From Chryseobacterium pennae (GTDB lineage: Bacteria > Bacteroidota > Bacteroidia > Flavobacteriales > Weeksellaceae): a DNA stretch of 64,000 nucleotides. Location: positions 1 through 64,000 of the forward strand of contig NZ_QNVT01000020.1 of NCBI RefSeq assembly GCF_003385515.1, read 5' to 3'. Each line of letters opens with the position of its first letter. Position 1 is the stretch's first letter. Of the stretch, positions 54,019 through 63,850 are shown piece by piece. The notes under the pieces are model-generated. The model was not told the origin of the DNA. It did not search any database and worked only from the letters and a program-made list of their open reading frames with translations. The position numbers and the translations under genes were made by a program.

Positions 54019-54263
54019 GGTACTCTCTTTATGCTAATATACGGCCTGAAGAGGAATTTAGATTACTTTTATAAAACTATTTTATCTCCATAATTTATTT
54101 GATAAACCTGAAAACCTACAATTGATACCACAAACTGCGGATGATGACAAATATTTCCGGCTCATGAATGACATTTATGATGTCTAAAAAAATACATCAA
54201 CTATAATGCTATACGTATGAATGAACCAACCAATCCAAGAAGTCGGATATTTCTGACATTGAA

Positions 54264-54710
54264 TTAAACAAATTGCTCTGCTAATTTACCAATCAACCAT
54301 GGTGCTGTATTATCTTCCTCTCCTTCATTGGTATTATCTACATGGGTAAAATCCCAGGTACCATTTAAAAAATCAGCGGCATGAACACTTTCATGAATTA
54401 ATGTATTGACTGCTGTTTTTAAGTTGTTACTAAAACAGCGTGTATTAAGCTTTATCAAAGTTGTACTCACGGTTTTTGCATTTACACAGGTTCTTGGTCT
54501 AAACGGGTTGATCTGCCAATATGTTTCTATTTGAATTTCCTGATTTGCTTCTCTGAGAATATCAGAAATCTGAGTAGGGGTTAGTTTTGTATTATAAAAC
54601 TGAGGAAGTTTTTTAATTTGTTCAAAAAATTCGGAATTACTCAGAATTTCATTTGCTTTGTCAACGGCAATCTTAATACTGATCTGATCCCCCTTAAAAA
54701 TAAGTTTCAT
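54264..54710 (-). CDS. Small HExxH metalloprotease-like protein
   Basis: 148 aa with a zinc-binding motif HESVH (H106, E107, H110) in LIHESVHAADF and a downstream candidate third ligand (D113 or H123). No signal peptide. Third gene of the protease operon; 64 bp after the dipeptidase stop. Short for a full metalloprotease, so it could be a minimal gluzincin or aspzincin domain. Confidence 0.6.
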   Translation of the reverse strand: MKLIFKGDQISIKIAVDKANEILSNSEFFEQIKKLPQFYNTKLTPTQISDILREANQEIQIETYWQINPFRPRTCVNAKTVSTTLIKLNTRCFSNNLKTAVNTLIHESVHAADFLNGTWDFTHVDNTNEGEEDNTAPWLIGKLAEQFV

Positions 54711-54774
54711 AGTTTTTTATTTTTTTGTTAAAGCTACTGATTGGAAAAAATATAAGATTCCAAGTCTACGCTCT

Positions 54775-56421
54775 CTAATTCCAATTGTTAAGAAATCTTT
54801 TCAAAAAATTCTTTCCATTTTCAGACAAAAATTTATCTACACATTGCACAAGATAGCTTTCTTCTATAGGTTCAGAATTTTTGTTTTTAAACACTCTGAT
54901 CTCCTTCAACGGTTCCAGTCTTTTATCTACAATTGGTAAATAAACAAGAAGATCATTTCTAAGCTTTCCTAAACTTGTCACATCATCATATGGATTTATA
55001 GGATTTATAAGTCCGTCATAATCAGATCCTATACAGATATGATCCCATGGACTGCGTTCTCCTACCCAATTCATTTCTGAATACCCTAATCTTACGGCAT
55101 AAAGAATGTGCGCGCAAAGCAGATAGATGTGTCTTACTTCACGGTCTGTTTTGGATTCGGTTGTAAAGGCTTCTTTAAGATCAAAAGTTCCTTCTTTAAA
55201 CCATTTACGCCATTCGTAAAGAGGTATTGCTTCCGGGTCTTTAAAATAGTCGGGTCTGGAACCGTCCATCATACTTTTAGCAGCTCCTAAAATACGCTGA
55301 TCCATCGAAATTCCTATAAGTCCATTACTTTTCATAATTTCCAAAATCTCCTCATCAAATAGATTGATTGTCCATGGATTGGAAAATAATTTATTATTCA
55401 GAAGAAAATCTGTTTTACCTATTGATTGATTTTTAGACTGAATTTCGCAGATCGTTTTACCCTGAACATATCTAAAATCAGAACGATAGTTTTTCTGTTC
55501 TAAAAAGTCTTTTATTGAAGAAAATGTAAACCCGGTATGAGAAGAAATAATTGGTAACCGAAGCGTTTCCGGATGCTCTGATCCCAATTCTTCCCGGAAC
55601 TGATAAAATTTGTGACGGGAAAAAACACTCATATGTTTAATGTCAATAAGGGAAGGGTTAGAATGAAGGAATACAGTCCGGATAAAATCTTTTCCCTTGT
55701 CAGAGATCCCAAAACCTGACTTTGGAATAAAATCTTCACTCCGGAAAGCGATTTGTGCTGTACCGTTTAAAGCCTGTGCAAAACCACACATATGCTGTTC
55801 AGGGATCTCACTAAGATGAACAAGATTAATACTGAAAATATCTACATTTTCTTCATCATTCTGAATTTCACGATAACACTTTTCCGGGTTCGTAGCTGTG
55901 GCTGTATCTCTTATTTTAGCATTCGAAAAGTTATGAGCACCTTCAACAGAAAATGCAAGATAAGTATACTGTTGATTGTTAAAAATATCTTCATCAGAAG
56001 GCTTTTTCCTGCTGATAAATTTTATTTTGAAATCATTTTCCAGCATAGCATAATTTGATTGATAATAGCCAATTTCTTCTTTCAACAAATCAAAATAGGT
56101 AGTTTCTCTGTTTTTCACACGATCTATAAAGTCCCAGTTGATGGGAAGCTTAGATGAGCTAAAGCCTTTAAAAAAACCATTTATATTTTCTGCAAATGCA
56201 TATTCCATAGCCATAAGAGCTGTCACTCCGTACCCGAGTGAACTACTTTTTACCATTCCAGGTGAAGACTGGCTGTCGAATGCATTACCCATAAACTCAT
56301 CTATGATACTCATTACTCCTTTTGTTTTAAAATTGGAGCTTAGAGGAAGGCGGCCAGTATCTTTTTTGCTGATCAAATGTTTAAACAACAAATGAAAGTG
56401 AAAATCGAATATATTTTTCAT
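54775..56421 (-). CDS. M19-type dipeptidase / amidohydrolase-fold protein
   Basis: 548 aa. TIM-barrel metal-site landmarks: FDFHFH (H8, H10), AFSVEGAHNF, IISSHTGF (histidine) and ICIGSDYDG (aspartate) near the C-terminus, as in membrane dipeptidases of family M19. Longer than usual (about 350-400 aa) owing to an insert in the N-terminal third. No signal peptide. Starts 10 bp after the double-protease gene. Likely peptide processing downstream of that protease. Confidence 0.7.
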   Translation of the reverse strand: MKNIFDFHFHLLFKHLISKKDTGRLPLSSNFKTKGVMSIIDEFMGNAFDSQSSPGMVKSSSLGYGVTALMAMEYAFAENINGFFKGFSSSKLPINWDFIDRVKNRETTYFDLLKEEIGYYQSNYAMLENDFKIKFISRKKPSDEDIFNNQQYTYLAFSVEGAHNFSNAKIRDTATATNPEKCYREIQNDEENVDIFSINLVHLSEIPEQHMCGFAQALNGTAQIAFRSEDFIPKSGFGISDKGKDFIRTVFLHSNPSLIDIKHMSVFSRHKFYQFREELGSEHPETLRLPIISSHTGFTFSSIKDFLEQKNYRSDFRYVQGKTICEIQSKNQSIGKTDFLLNNKLFSNPWTINLFDEEILEIMKSNGLIGISMDQRILGAAKSMMDGSRPDYFKDPEAIPLYEWRKWFKEGTFDLKEAFTTESKTDREVRHIYLLCAHILYAVRLGYSEMNWVGERSPWDHICIGSDYDGLINPINPYDDVTSLGKLRNDLLVYLPIVDKRLEPLKEIRVFKNKNSEPIEESYLVQCVDKFLSENGKNFLKRFLNNWN

Positions 56422-56431
56422 AATTTGTGTT

Positions 56432-59203
56432 TTAAGGAGTAAGCACTTTATCTCTTATCGCATTAAATGTGGCGAGTGATTCATTTTCTTCACGATTACT
56501 TATACTTTCTGTATCAGTTCTACCCATAAAGGTATTACGTTTCACAATTTTTTTGGCATGATCAGACATTTCATACTCCTCATCTTGAAGACTTTCTTCA
56601 TTTTTCACACCTTTGATAATGCTTCTCATAATTCCGTTCCAAAGCATCTTCAAGCTTTCCCCAACGGTTCTGAACCCCATATCAATACGGCTTATATCTT
56701 CACCATTATATGCATTATTTAAACTGGAAGCAGCCGGAAGATTAGTTTTTAAAAGCTTATCAACATCTAAAATCCCTGCCCCGAAGTCTTTAGAAGGAAG
56801 ACTGTGCTTGGTTCTTGCCGAGTCTTTAAGACTGGTTCTAAATGCTTCAACAACCTGATAACCATGATAAGCTTTCAAATCTTCTCTGTTTTTGTAAAGC
56901 CAAAGTACAGCTGCAGATGAAACATGGGGAGTGGCATAGCTCGTTCCATGTCCATATGCCATTCCATAGCGGAACAAGCCCGAATCTTCTTTTAAGGATT
57001 TTGGCACATAAACATGCATTCCTGGAGCTGTGATATCTACGGCTTCTCCCCTGCATGATCCTTTCCATTCTTTATCATCGGGGTTTGATGCTGCTACTGC
57101 AATGGTTCCGGGATGTACGGCAGGTGCAACGACTTCTTTCACTTCATTTCCTGCTGCACAACACCATATAATGCCTTTCTCATATACTTTTTTTGCCAGA
57201 TTATAAGTCGTCATAGTAGGTGGTAATCCCATACTTGTAGTAATCACTTTTGCTCCCGTTGCAATGGCTGCATCCACTGCTTTTGCCAATTCTTCCTGCC
57301 TTCCTATAATTATTACATCCTGTGCAACCCTGTAAGGAATAAGCTTAACACCGTTTTGATTTAATAAACCACAGTTACCGTTTTCTTCTGCATCAGAATA
57401 AGGGTTTCCAATAATAATACTCCCTGTTCTAGCACCGTGACCGGCATCTGCCAGAGTAAATATTTTATGATGTTCTTCTTCTCTGGAGTTGTCATCATCA
57501 TCTACAAAATCATAATCCTCAGTAAGATCAAATGAACCATAGTTTTTCGGATGATGGGAATACCCTGTATCAAACTGGACGATTTTTACTGAATTCCCAA
57601 TGATATTTGTTATACCTCCGTTATAATTCACGGCTTTCCAATTCCACTGTCTGTAATCTTCCTTAGTCTTTCCTTTTACATATTTACTGGACTGACTATA
57701 TAATTCAAGAAAATGCTTCTCATTGTTAAAATCTTTTGAACCTGAGCTCTCGAAAGCTTTAAACTCATCATCATAAGCCACTTCCATATTGAGATAAATT
57801 TCACTGTCATATTCTGCATGAATAATTTCTTCTAATGAAAGTAATTCTCTTGCAAATTCGTTTGGATTCTTACTTTCGGCAGAAATATTCAGTACAAATA
57901 ATTCTTCCTCATCTTCTTTTGCGGAAACCGGAGTAGCAAGATAAAGATCGAAGTCTTTTCCATAATTCAGTGTAAGCTCTGTTTCAAGGTTATTAAAATT
58001 TTCCGGGTTATTTTTCGCCAGAATAATGAATGGAAACTTTTTTGAGCCATCGGCAGTATCTACAACATTTTTTGTATTCAGCTCCTGATTATCAATTACA
58101 GAAACAGGATTTTTCAGTTTTTTTGCTTCATCCTTTACTTGGGTAAGAGAAATCTCCGGCTGATTCTTAACGACTTCTTTGAGTTCTTTTTTGATCTTAT
58201 TGGTTCTTGCAAGGATTTCGCTTTTCTTTACATTGTGAGCAGGATCATCAAAATTTTTCTTTTGCAGAAATTCCAATATTCTACTGATACGAATTCCGGC
58301 ATTGGCCACCCATTCAATTTCATCATCCGGTGTATCTAAACTGGCAATGGCCCCTGATTTTGTAAGAGGTCTTTTATTTTCATCCATTTTAGGTACTCCA
58401 GTCTGATGCAGAGCAACTATTTCACAAGTACCTAATGCTGTAACCGGAGCGCCTGAGGAACCCGACAAAGAATCTGTTTCATACATAATCAGATCCTGAG
58501 TCTCGGAAAAAAAAGAATTATTATTAAGCGAGGTCTTTTTAGGCTGGCCATTAGGATGCTGAATAATAATACACGTTCCTCCTTTAGTTATTTTACCAGC
58601 ATTACCATCTATTTCTAAAGAAGGAATATCTGCAATTTTTTTTCCTCTGGCATTAAGTTCTTCTAATGCAACCATTGTAAAGTCTAATCCGGAAAATTCA
58701 TCTTCCGTCTTTTTTTGAATATCTGAAGTAAAAAAGAATGTTTCCGGCTCCAGTCTGAATTGGATGGGATTCAAAATTCTTCCTTCTTCGTCAATTTCAT
58801 AAAAAAATTCAGCTTTAATACTTGTACATTCTTCCACACTTGAAATCACATGATTATTGGTCATTAAAATATTTCCATTGATTAAAAAGCCAGATCCAAG
58901 GGGTTGATTATTATACAAAATCCTGCATACTGATTTGGAAATCTGTAGTACTTTTGAGAGATTTACAATATCTACCAGATCATTTTCTCCGGTTATTTTT
59001 TCAATTCCTAAACGGAAATTAAGATCCTCACGGGCAATTCTGGTCTCAAAACGCTTCTGATCATCCTCCAGGTTTATGAGAGGATAATTTAACAAACGTA
59101 CTTTTTCCAGCTTTTTTTGATCCCTGATCATTTGATCATACTGATTCGCCAGCTTGTCAACAATGACTGCTTTTGTTTCCCCAGAATTTAAAGAATTAAA
59201 CAT
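56432..59203 (-). CDS. Trypsin-like plus subtilisin-like double protease
   Basis: 923 aa, no signal peptide. The N-terminal S1-type domain (about 85-310) has H118 (MTNNHVI), D174 (GLDFTMVAL) and S250 (SGSSGAPV). A linker (about 320-500) leads to a subtilisin domain (about 530-860) with D545 (VQFDTGYS), H589 (DAGHGARTGS) and S755 (GHGTSYATPHVSSA). Two complete serine protease triads in one cytoplasmic protein is unusual. It heads an operon with an M19-like dipeptidase and an HExxH protein. Such fusions occur in bacterial peptidase-linked defence or stress systems, but no known system is claimed here. Confidence 0.85.
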   Translation of the reverse strand: MFNSLNSGETKAVIVDKLANQYDQMIRDQKKLEKVRLLNYPLINLEDDQKRFETRIAREDLNFRLGIEKITGENDLVDIVNLSKVLQISKSVCRILYNNQPLGSGFLINGNILMTNNHVISSVEECTSIKAEFFYEIDEEGRILNPIQFRLEPETFFFTSDIQKKTEDEFSGLDFTMVALEELNARGKKIADIPSLEIDGNAGKITKGGTCIIIQHPNGQPKKTSLNNNSFFSETQDLIMYETDSLSGSSGAPVTALGTCEIVALHQTGVPKMDENKRPLTKSGAIASLDTPDDEIEWVANAGIRISRILEFLQKKNFDDPAHNVKKSEILARTNKIKKELKEVVKNQPEISLTQVKDEAKKLKNPVSVIDNQELNTKNVVDTADGSKKFPFIILAKNNPENFNNLETELTLNYGKDFDLYLATPVSAKEDEEELFVLNISAESKNPNEFARELLSLEEIIHAEYDSEIYLNMEVAYDDEFKAFESSGSKDFNNEKHFLELYSQSSKYVKGKTKEDYRQWNWKAVNYNGGITNIIGNSVKIVQFDTGYSHHPKNYGSFDLTEDYDFVDDDDNSREEEHHKIFTLADAGHGARTGSIIIGNPYSDAEENGNCGLLNQNGVKLIPYRVAQDVIIIGRQEELAKAVDAAIATGAKVITTSMGLPPTMTTYNLAKKVYEKGIIWCCAAGNEVKEVVAPAVHPGTIAVAASNPDDKEWKGSCRGEAVDITAPGMHVYVPKSLKEDSGLFRYGMAYGHGTSYATPHVSSAAVLWLYKNREDLKAYHGYQVVEAFRTSLKDSARTKHSLPSKDFGAGILDVDKLLKTNLPAASSLNNAYNGEDISRIDMGFRTVGESLKMLWNGIMRSIIKGVKNEESLQDEEYEMSDHAKKIVKRNTFMGRTDTESISNREENESLATFNAIRDKVLTP

Positions 59204-59460
59204 AATATTAAGTTTTTAAGGTTATTAATTCAAAACCAGAGAAACTGAAACAACACTAAACTTATCCTAAATAAACTGTAAAGTATATCAGCAACTAACA
59301 ATTACTCCGATAAATAATATTATTAAAGAAAGCGATAAAAAATTACTGAACAATGCTCAATAAGCTGTAATACCACTATTTCTCAGAATATTTTATTCAA
59401 AGTTATCATGAATCATTATAATAAAAAATAGCACTTTTGTGTAATAATCAGGATATAAAA
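59204..59460. other. Leader region of the protease operon
   Basis: About 250 bp, AT-rich and noncoding, upstream of the double protease. It must hold the operon promoter, but no clear TAnnTTTG with a spaced TTG could be fixed. Confidence 0.35.
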
Positions 59461-59493
59461 AAACCTAACAGGTTTTTGAAATCTGTTAGGTTT
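59461..59493 (-). terminator. Terminator hairpin
   Basis: AAACCTAACAG and CTGTTAGGTTT pair exactly around 11 bases; on the minus strand a T-run follows. It ends the gene 59586-59960 and separates it from the protease operon. Confidence 0.8.
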
Positions 59494-59585
59494 AAGATAT
59501 TTTAGACACTCAATAAATTAACTTCAATTAAGTGAACTATTTAAAGTACTTTTTTAATTAAATTTCCACTCAAATTCAAAACCTG

Positions 59586-59960
59586 CTAATCCAATTTTTC
59601 ATAATAGTGATTTAAATCCGCATTCAGAATGATCCTTGGCTTTCTAAAAATTTTATTTGAAAAATAGGTTTTATAGATAGCTGGTTTGTCAAGTTCCTTA
59701 TAATGTAGTTCTATTTCAGGATTTATTCCATTCTCAATATGGTATGTTCCAACACTATAAAATTTACTTTTAAATGTACCATTTCTATATAAAATTAGAG
59801 TATCTGCTACATGAGGAGCCTCCACACAACAAGTTAGATTATCAAAATTTTTATTGAGGTATTTTCCATATATACTTTGATCATTTAATGGAAAATCGAT
59901 ATTAAAAATAATAATACATGCGATTCCTAATACAGTGAATATTAGAAGTATTTTTTTCAT
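59586..59960 (-). CDS. Small exported protein
   Basis: 124 aa with an N-terminal membrane signal (LIFTVLGIACIIIFNI). The mature part is short and beta-rich (YRNGTFKSKFYSVGTYHI); a CC pair (about 44-45) may be a disulfide. Not recognised. Confidence 0.7.
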   Translation of the reverse strand: MKKILLIFTVLGIACIIIFNIDFPLNDQSIYGKYLNKNFDNLTCCVEAPHVADTLILYRNGTFKSKFYSVGTYHIENGINPEIELHYKELDKPAIYKTYFSNKIFRKPRIILNADLNHYYEKLD

Positions 59961-60047
59961 GGAATTTTAGATATGTTAAAATTAAAACGTTCAATCATAG
60001 TGCCCAATAGTCTTTTGAACAGATTTGATTTATATTCCACAACACGC

Positions 60048-60491
60048 TTAGTTAATTTTTAAAATATAATCATTACTAATAAACTTCGTTTTATTTTTTA
60101 ATTCTGCCGGAGTAAATACCTTCCCATCCATCTCAACACTTTTAATCTTCTCCCTCCAATGTCCATTATGACTTTTATCAATTCTTGTTGTTGAATTGGG
60201 ATAAATTTCCAGAACAATGGCAGAATCACCCACCACCTTTTTTTCAAGAGACTTTAGGCTTTTGATTTTTTGAAAAGACCGGGGTGTCAATATTTCATTC
60301 TCATAATTAAACTCAAAGCTGCCAGGATCATTGGCAATTGCTTTTGAGATCGGATAATTATAATTGATCTTTATTATTTTTTTAGTTGCAGTCAGGTTTT
60401 GAATGTAAAAATCTGTCAAATAAGAACATCCAAAAAACACTAGGACGAAAATAAGACTTAAAAATCCTCTGGTAATTACCTTTATACTCAT
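60048..60491 (-). CDS. Hypothetical lipoprotein
   Basis: 147 aa with lipobox LVFFGC (cysteine about 22). Sequence afterwards is basic with no recognised domain (KIINYNYPISK, RSFQKIKSLKSLEKKV). Same strand and similar size as the gene at 59586; possibly cotranscribed. Confidence 0.7.
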   Translation of the reverse strand: MSIKVITRGFLSLIFVLVFFGCSYLTDFYIQNLTATKKIIKINYNYPISKAIANDPGSFEFNYENEILTPRSFQKIKSLKSLEKKVVGDSAIVLEIYPNSTTRIDKSHNGHWREKIKSVEMDGKVFTPAELKNKTKFISNDYILKIN

Positions 60492-60560
60492 TTTAACATA
60501 GTTTAGATGGTTTTTGTAAAAATAAAAAAATATTTTGATTCATAAACTTATCCAATAAAA

Positions 60561-60588
60561 AAGCCCTACAAGTTTTCTTGCAGGGCTT
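60561..60588 (-). terminator. Terminator of carB
   Basis: AAGCCCTACAAG and CTTGCAGGGCTT pair with one G-U around a 4-nt loop and a T-run follows on the minus strand. Confidence 0.8.
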
Positions 60589-60609
60589 ATCATATTTATT
60601 TTTTCGAAA

Positions 60610-63600
60610 TTACATGGTCTCCATTTTGAAGCTCATGCTTTCGATTACTTTTAGAATAGCTTCTACTGTATCCATTGAAGTTAAACAAGGAACACCGTTT
60701 TCCACGCTCATTCTTCTGATCTGGAATCCGTCTCTTTCTGCTTGTTTTCCTTTTGTAGTAGTGTTTACTACATACTGAACTTTTCCTTTCTGGATCAGGT
60801 CGATAAGGTTTACACTTTCTTCTCCAATCTTGTACCCTATTTTGCAAGGGATTCCTTTTTCTTCGAAGAATTTTGCTGTTCCTTCTGTAGCCCAGATTCT
60901 GAACCCTACTTCATGGAATCTTGCTGCCAAATCAGCAGCTTCTTCCTTGTGCTTATCTGCTACTGTGAACAAGATAGAACCGTGCATTGGAACTTTTCTT
61001 CCTGCTGCGACCAATCCTTTGTAAAGGGCTTTCTCTAACGTAGTATCTTTCCCCATAACTTCTCCTGTAGACTTCATTTCAGGGCCTAAAGAGATGTCAA
61101 CCTTTGTCAGTTTTGAGAATGAGAATACCGGTACTTTTACAAAGACTCCTTCTTTATTCGGAACCAATCCGTTTTTGTAACCAAGATCAACCAATTTCTG
61201 GCCTAGGATCGCTTTCGTTGCAAGGTTCGCCATTGGAACTTCAGTAATTTTAGATAAGAAAGGAACTGTTCTTGAAGAACGTGGATTTACTTCGATCACA
61301 TATACGTTTCCTTCGAAAAGTACGTACTGGATGTTCATTAATCCGATCACTTTCAGTCCTTTTGCCAGTCTTTGGGTATAATCTACTAAAGTCTCAATTT
61401 CGCTTTGTGAAATATTCTGTGGCGGGTATACTGCGATAGAGTCTCCGGAGTGAACCCCTGCTCTTTCGATATGCTCCATAATTCCTGGAATGACCACTGT
61501 TTCACCGTCGCAGATTGCATCTACTTCAATTTCCTTTCCTACCATGTATTTGTCAACCAAAACAGGGTGTTCAGGACTTGCATCTACTGCATGTTCCATG
61601 TAGTGAGCTAATTCTGCTTCTGCGTATACAATTTCCATTGCTCTACCTCCTAGAACGTAGCTTGGACGCACTAATACCGGGTAACCGATTTCATTGGCAA
61701 TTTCTATCGCTTCTTCTTTTGAAGTGGAAGTTCTTCCTTTTGGCTGAGGAATTCCCATCTCCTGAAGTGCTTTTTCAAATTTATCTCTGTTTTCAGCTCT
61801 GTCAAGGTCTTCTAATGAAGTTCCTAAGATCTGTACTCCGTGAGAAGCTAACTTATCTGCAAGGTTGATAGCAGTCTGTCCTCCGAACTGTACCACTACT
61901 CCTTTAGGTTTTTCAAGCTCAATGATATTCATTACATCTTCTTCCGTTAATGGCTCGAAGTATAATTTATCTGAGATAGAGAAGTCTGTAGAAACAGTTT
62001 CAGGATTGTTGTTGATGATGATCGCCTCGTAACCCATTTCTTTGATTGCCCAAACTGAATGTACTGTTGCATAGTCGAATTCTACTCCCTGTCCGATTCT
62101 GATAGGTCCTGACCCTAAAACGATGATCTTTTCTTTATCAGAAACTACACTTTCGTTTTCTTCTTCATAAGTTCCGTAGAAATAAGGGGTTTCAGATTCA
62201 AACTCAGCGGCACAAGTATCTACCATTTTGTAAACCGGCATTATTCCGTTTTCTTTTCTGAAGTTGAAAATCTCACGTTCTTTTACATCCCAAAGTACTG
62301 CAATATTGACATCTGCGAAACCTAATCTTTTAGCTTCAATTAATGTTTCTTTATCAAATTTATTTTCAGCAATAACTTTTTCGAAATCAACCAGCTTTTT
62401 CAGTTTCCAGATGAAGAACTTGTCGATTTTGCTCCATTCTACTATTTGTTCCCAATCATATCCTCTTCTTAAGGCATCTCCGATGATGAATAATCTCTCA
62501 TCATCACACACTCTGATTCTTCTTTCGATTTCCTCAGCTGTAAGTGCCTCAGCCTGCTTAGTTTTTAATCCTAAATGCTTGATTCCTGTTTCTAATGAAC
62601 GGATTGCTTTCTGTAAAGATTCCTCAAGGTTTCTTCCGATTGCCATTACTTCCCCAGTTGCTTTCATCTGAGTAGAAAGTCTTCTGTCTGCAGTTTCGAA
62701 TTTATCGAATGGGAATCTTGGGAATTTAGTCACCACATAGTCCAGAGCAGGTTCGAAACATGCGTATGTTTTTCCTGTTACCGGGTTCATGATTTCATCC
62801 AGTGTTAATCCTACCGCAATCTTTGCAGCGATTTTTGCAATCGGATATCCTGTTGCCTTACTTGCTAAAGCTGATGAACGGGATACTCTAGGGTTTACTT
62901 CGATGATATAGTATTCGAATGAATGTGGATCTAGCGCTAACTGTACGTTACATCCACCTTCAATTCCTAATGCTCTGATGATCTTTAAGGAAGCATTTCT
63001 CAATAATTGGTACTCTCTGTCTGAAAGCGTTTGAGAAGGTGCTACTACGATGGAGTCCCCTGTGTGAACTCCAACCGGATCTATATTTTCCATGTTACAA
63101 ACCACAATGGCATTGTCGTTTGCATCACGCATTACTTCGTATTCAATTTCTTTGAAACCTGCAATAGATTTCTCGATAAGACACTGTGTAACCGGGCTGT
63201 GTTTTAGTCCCAGTTCAGCGATCTCTTTTAATTCTACTTCAGTGGAAGCGATACCTCCACCTGTTCCTCCCATAGTAAAGGCAGGACGAACAATTACAGG
63301 ATATCCGATCTCATTAGCAAAGGCAATTGCTCCTTCTACTGTGTTTACAATATCAGATTCCGGAACCGGCTCATTCAATTCTCTCATCAGCTCACGGAAA
63401 AGGTCTCTGTCTTCTGCTCTGTTGATGGCAGAAAGTTTAGTTCCCAATACTTCCACTTTGCATTCTTCAAGAATTCCTGATTTTTCAAGTTCTACCGCCA
63501 TGTTAAGACCAGTCTGCCCTCCAAGCGTTGGTAATAATGCATCCGGACGCTCTTTTCTGATGATGTGGCTTACAAACTGTAATGAAATCGGCTCGATATA

Positions 63601-63792
63601 TACTTTATCTGCGATCTCCACATCTGTCATGATTGTTGCAGGATTTGAGTTTATCAAAATTACTTTGTAGCCTTCTTCTTTCAAAGACAGACAAGCCTGC
63701 GTTCCTGCGTAATCAAATTCAGCTGCCTGCCCGATGATGATAGGTCCTGAACCGATTACTAAAATTGTTTTTATATCTGTACGTTTTGCCAT
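60610..63792 (-). CDS. carB: Carbamoyl-phosphate synthase large subunit
   Basis: 1060 aa, full length. Two ATP-grasp halves (first NEIGYPVIVRPAFTMGGTGG, second NEIGYPVLVRPSYVLGGRAM), the opening TIKTILVIGSGPIIIGQAAE-like signature, and a C-terminal allosteric domain ending LKVIESMSFKME. It makes carbamoyl phosphate from glutamine-derived ammonia, bicarbonate and two ATP for pyrimidine and arginine synthesis, with the CarA subunit encoded elsewhere, outside this window. Confidence 0.98.
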   Translation of the reverse strand: MAKRTDIKTILVIGSGPIIIGQAAEFDYAGTQACLSLKEEGYKVILINSNPATIMTDVEIADKVYIEPISLQFVSHIIRKERPDALLPTLGGQTGLNMAVELEKSGILEECKVEVLGTKLSAINRAEDRDLFRELMRELNEPVPESDIVNTVEGAIAFANEIGYPVIVRPAFTMGGTGGGIASTEVELKEIAELGLKHSPVTQCLIEKSIAGFKEIEYEVMRDANDNAIVVCNMENIDPVGVHTGDSIVVAPSQTLSDREYQLLRNASLKIIRALGIEGGCNVQLALDPHSFEYYIIEVNPRVSRSSALASKATGYPIAKIAAKIAVGLTLDEIMNPVTGKTYACFEPALDYVVTKFPRFPFDKFETADRRLSTQMKATGEVMAIGRNLEESLQKAIRSLETGIKHLGLKTKQAEALTAEEIERRIRVCDDERLFIIGDALRRGYDWEQIVEWSKIDKFFIWKLKKLVDFEKVIAENKFDKETLIEAKRLGFADVNIAVLWDVKEREIFNFRKENGIMPVYKMVDTCAAEFESETPYFYGTYEEENESVVSDKEKIIVLGSGPIRIGQGVEFDYATVHSVWAIKEMGYEAIIINNNPETVSTDFSISDKLYFEPLTEEDVMNIIELEKPKGVVVQFGGQTAINLADKLASHGVQILGTSLEDLDRAENRDKFEKALQEMGIPQPKGRTSTSKEEAIEIANEIGYPVLVRPSYVLGGRAMEIVYAEAELAHYMEHAVDASPEHPVLVDKYMVGKEIEVDAICDGETVVIPGIMEHIERAGVHSGDSIAVYPPQNISQSEIETLVDYTQRLAKGLKVIGLMNIQYVLFEGNVYVIEVNPRSSRTVPFLSKITEVPMANLATKAILGQKLVDLGYKNGLVPNKEGVFVKVPVFSFSKLTKVDISLGPEMKSTGEVMGKDTTLEKALYKGLVAAGRKVPMHGSILFTVADKHKEEAADLAARFHEVGFRIWATEGTAKFFEEKGIPCKIGYKIGEESVNLIDLIQKGKVQYVVNTTTKGKQAERDGFQIRRMSVENGVPCLTSMDTVEAILKVIESMSFKMETM

Positions 63793-63850
63793 TTTTCTTT
63801 TTTTAGATACAAGATGTCAGATGTCAGATTTCAGACATCCAACAGATGTT

